DNA of 12,646 nucleotides from an uncultured Bacilli bacterium (lineage in GTDB: Bacteria; Bacillota_I; Bacilli_A; RF39; UBA660), in contig CAJUHL010000042.1 in assembly GCA_910586425.1 (NCBI GenBank), forward strand, positions 1-12,646. The letters are read 5' to 3'. Below the pieces are notes generated by a model. It did not search any database. It saw nothing but the letters and a program-made list of their open reading frames with translations, and was not told where the DNA came from. Shown piece by piece: positions 11,414 to 12,646 of this stretch (position 1 is the first letter of the stretch; each line of letters begins with the position of its first letter). The position numbers and the translations under genes were made by a program.

Positions 11414-12646
11414 AATATTCTTCATAGATTAATTGTTCCTTTGGGGATGGAACAAACTTATCATCTACAAATTCGATTCCTATTGATTTTAAGTATTCGT
11501 ATTCTTCCTCATTTTCACAAAATATATCACATATTTCTTCATGGGCGACTGAATATAACCAACAATAATCATTCTTATAAAAGCATAAATCTTCTAATGA
11601 TGTTGGAAAACGCCAATCGTAAATTGAATTTTTATTCAATATTTCTTGTTTTATGTGTTTATCTAATTTCATATAATAGGTGTTAGTATATGGAATTAAA
11701 TTATAATCAATATCAGATATACTCTTTTCTTTTTTAATAATTATATTATTTTTATATTGTTTCGACCATCTATCACTTAATGCATTATAAACTGTAAACC
11801 CAAGTGCGTGCCATATGCATAATTGTCTATTCCTTTTTTTAAATCGTTCAGCATGTTCTTTATCAAAATTTTCGTCAATTCTCTTTTCAAATTTTTTTTT
11901 ATATTCATCATCAAATATCACAGAATCATCTATAAAATGATTATACATTTCTTCTATCAATTTTTCAGAATACTTACTAACAATATCATTTATTGTATAT
12001 TGGCTTTTAGATAAAATAATTTTTATAATCTCATTATTTTCCTGGGAATGTTGATCACAATATTTAATTATTGATATAGTATCACACTTGGAAAAGGCAT
12101 AATCTAATAATTTTTTATATGCATCTCCATCAATATTTTTCTTTACTAACACCAGTATCTCTTCCTTTCCTATAAAGTGGGATAGAACCAAATATGTGGA
12201 TGTTTTGGTCCAGCCCACGGATGATAAATGGGGATAGTAACCCGTTGCACCATTACAATGTGAATTATGATAAAAATAACCTTTAAATGCAATCGCAACT
12301 GATAAAGCTGAACTTTTATTATCGCACATAACATCTCCTCCAAATTCTACATGGTCAATAGATTGAAGAATTGTTAACCTATCTCCTCTTGCCACATCCC
12401 CATCTACAATCTTCGCAGTCGTACATGGTTTAGATTCTTCATATGAGGGAGCATATGGCACTATTGTTTTACTTGTACGAATTCCATCTATATTATATTC
12501 ATATTTTGTTGTATGATTAGAATCACTATATTGATTCAATTGTCTTCCATTCATCCAATCTAATGCTATACTATTCCCTATTGTAAGTGGATTTCCTATT
12601 TCATCGTAAGTAATACTATTGTCATTAAATTTTGTTAATTGATCTT
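11412..12646 (-). CDS. RHS/YD-repeat protein, C-terminal part (5' end outside window)
   Basis: The frame is open to the window edge, so at least 410 residues are visible and the true start lies beyond 12646; the ATG at 12554 is internal. Visible residues 1-62 are YD/RHS repeat sequence: ITYDEIGNPLTI, then LDWMNGRQL and TKYEYNIDGIRTSKTIV. RHS proteins form a shell that encloses a variable C-terminal toxin or adhesive domain. Here the repeat breaks off directly after RTSKTIV, without the usual core-closing segments, and passes into about 350 residues I do not recognise. That part has a stretch FGGDVMCDNKSSALSVAIAF and CNGATGYYPHLSSVGW, a long charged helical region, and a C-terminal block PTSLEDLCFYKNDYCWLYSV then AHEEICDIFC and YLKSIGIEF. 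No membrane segments. Downstream are a holin and a lysin remnant. A toxin role is inferred from context only. Confidence 0.8.
   Translation of the reverse strand, partial: DQLTKFNDNSITYDEIGNPLTIGNSIALDWMNGRQLNQYSDSNHTTKYEYNIDGIRTSKTIVPYAPSYEESKPCTTAKIVDGDVARGDRLTILQSIDHVEFGGDVMCDNKSSALSVAIAFKGYFYHNSHCNGATGYYPHLSSVGWTKTSTYLVLSHFIGKEEILVLVKKNIDGDAYKKLLDYAFSKCDTISIIKYCDQHSQENNEIIKIILSKSQYTINDIVSKYSEKLIEEMYNHFIDDSVIFDDEYKKKFEKRIDENFDKEHAERFKKRNRQLCIWHALGFTVYNALSDRWSKQYKNNIIIKKEKSISDIDYNLIPYTNTYYMKLDKHIKQEILNKNSIYDWRFPTSLEDLCFYKNDYCWLYSVAHEEICDIFCENEEEYEYLKSIGIEFVDDKFVPSPKEQLIYEEY

Noticed and set aside
12554..12646. ATG at 12554 as the true start of the RHS-type protein
   Set aside because: The frame stays open to the window edge and encodes further RHS repeat sequence (ITYDEIGNPLTI), so the start is outside the window.

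Overview
The window is AT-rich DNA from a low-GC Bacillota. The genes have strong AGGAGG-type ribosome binding sites, sigma-A-like promoters, CCA-encoding tRNA genes, a CvfD/YugI-type S1 protein, a YutI-type Nfu scaffold and a protein resembling the spore coat kinase-like protein YutH. A gut-type Bacilli/Erysipelotrichia-like spore former fits best, but I cannot name a species. Almost everything is on the minus strand; the only convincing plus-strand gene is the Nfu-type scaffold.

Layout: (1) 10-481 is a five-gene tRNA operon (transcribed Ser-fMet-Asp-Phe-Arg) with its own promoter at 523-551. (2) 780-1927 holds a frameshifted HAM1/RdgB-family gene and a short WYL-type regulator, preceded by two palindromic operator-like sites (2003-2055). 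(3) 2134-2660 is a second, six-gene tRNA operon (Val-Thr-Tyr-Gln-Lys-Leu) with a consensus promoter at 2679-2707 and a terminator at 2097-2123. (4) 2697-5152 is chromosomal housekeeping: CvfD-like S1 protein, divergent Nfu-type Fe-S scaffold, YutH-like protein and a coiled-coil protein of unknown function. (5) 5214-7287 is a trpS-led operon: tryptophanyl-tRNA synthetase with a four-cysteine motif like that of the [4Fe-4S] TrpRS, then DUF3795, DUF4234 and DUF2752 proteins. (6) 7407-8659 is a two-gene unit, a membrane-anchored double-thioredoxin protein and a PH-like protein. (7) 8785-9381 is an unknown protein with a possible HTH; its upstream region contains the decayed remains of a tyrosine recombinase (about 9418-9564). 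(8) 9698-10279 is an HD-domain phosphohydrolase. (9) 10462-12646 is an accessory, phage/toxin-like region: the C-terminal part of an RHS/YD-repeat protein running in from beyond the window edge, a TcdE/Cph1-type holin, a truncated M23-type cell wall hydrolase, and a 52-codon remnant in the same frame as the hydrolase.

The left two thirds is ordinary core genome, but with mobile-element traces beside the tRNA genes and at 9.4 kb. The most interesting candidate system is the RHS protein, holin and lysin gene order at the right end. It resembles the holin/endolysin release modules known next to large toxins, but the lysin is clearly damaged here and may no longer work. Rho-independent terminator stems in this window repeatedly contain the stop codon of the gene they end, a sign of tight packing.
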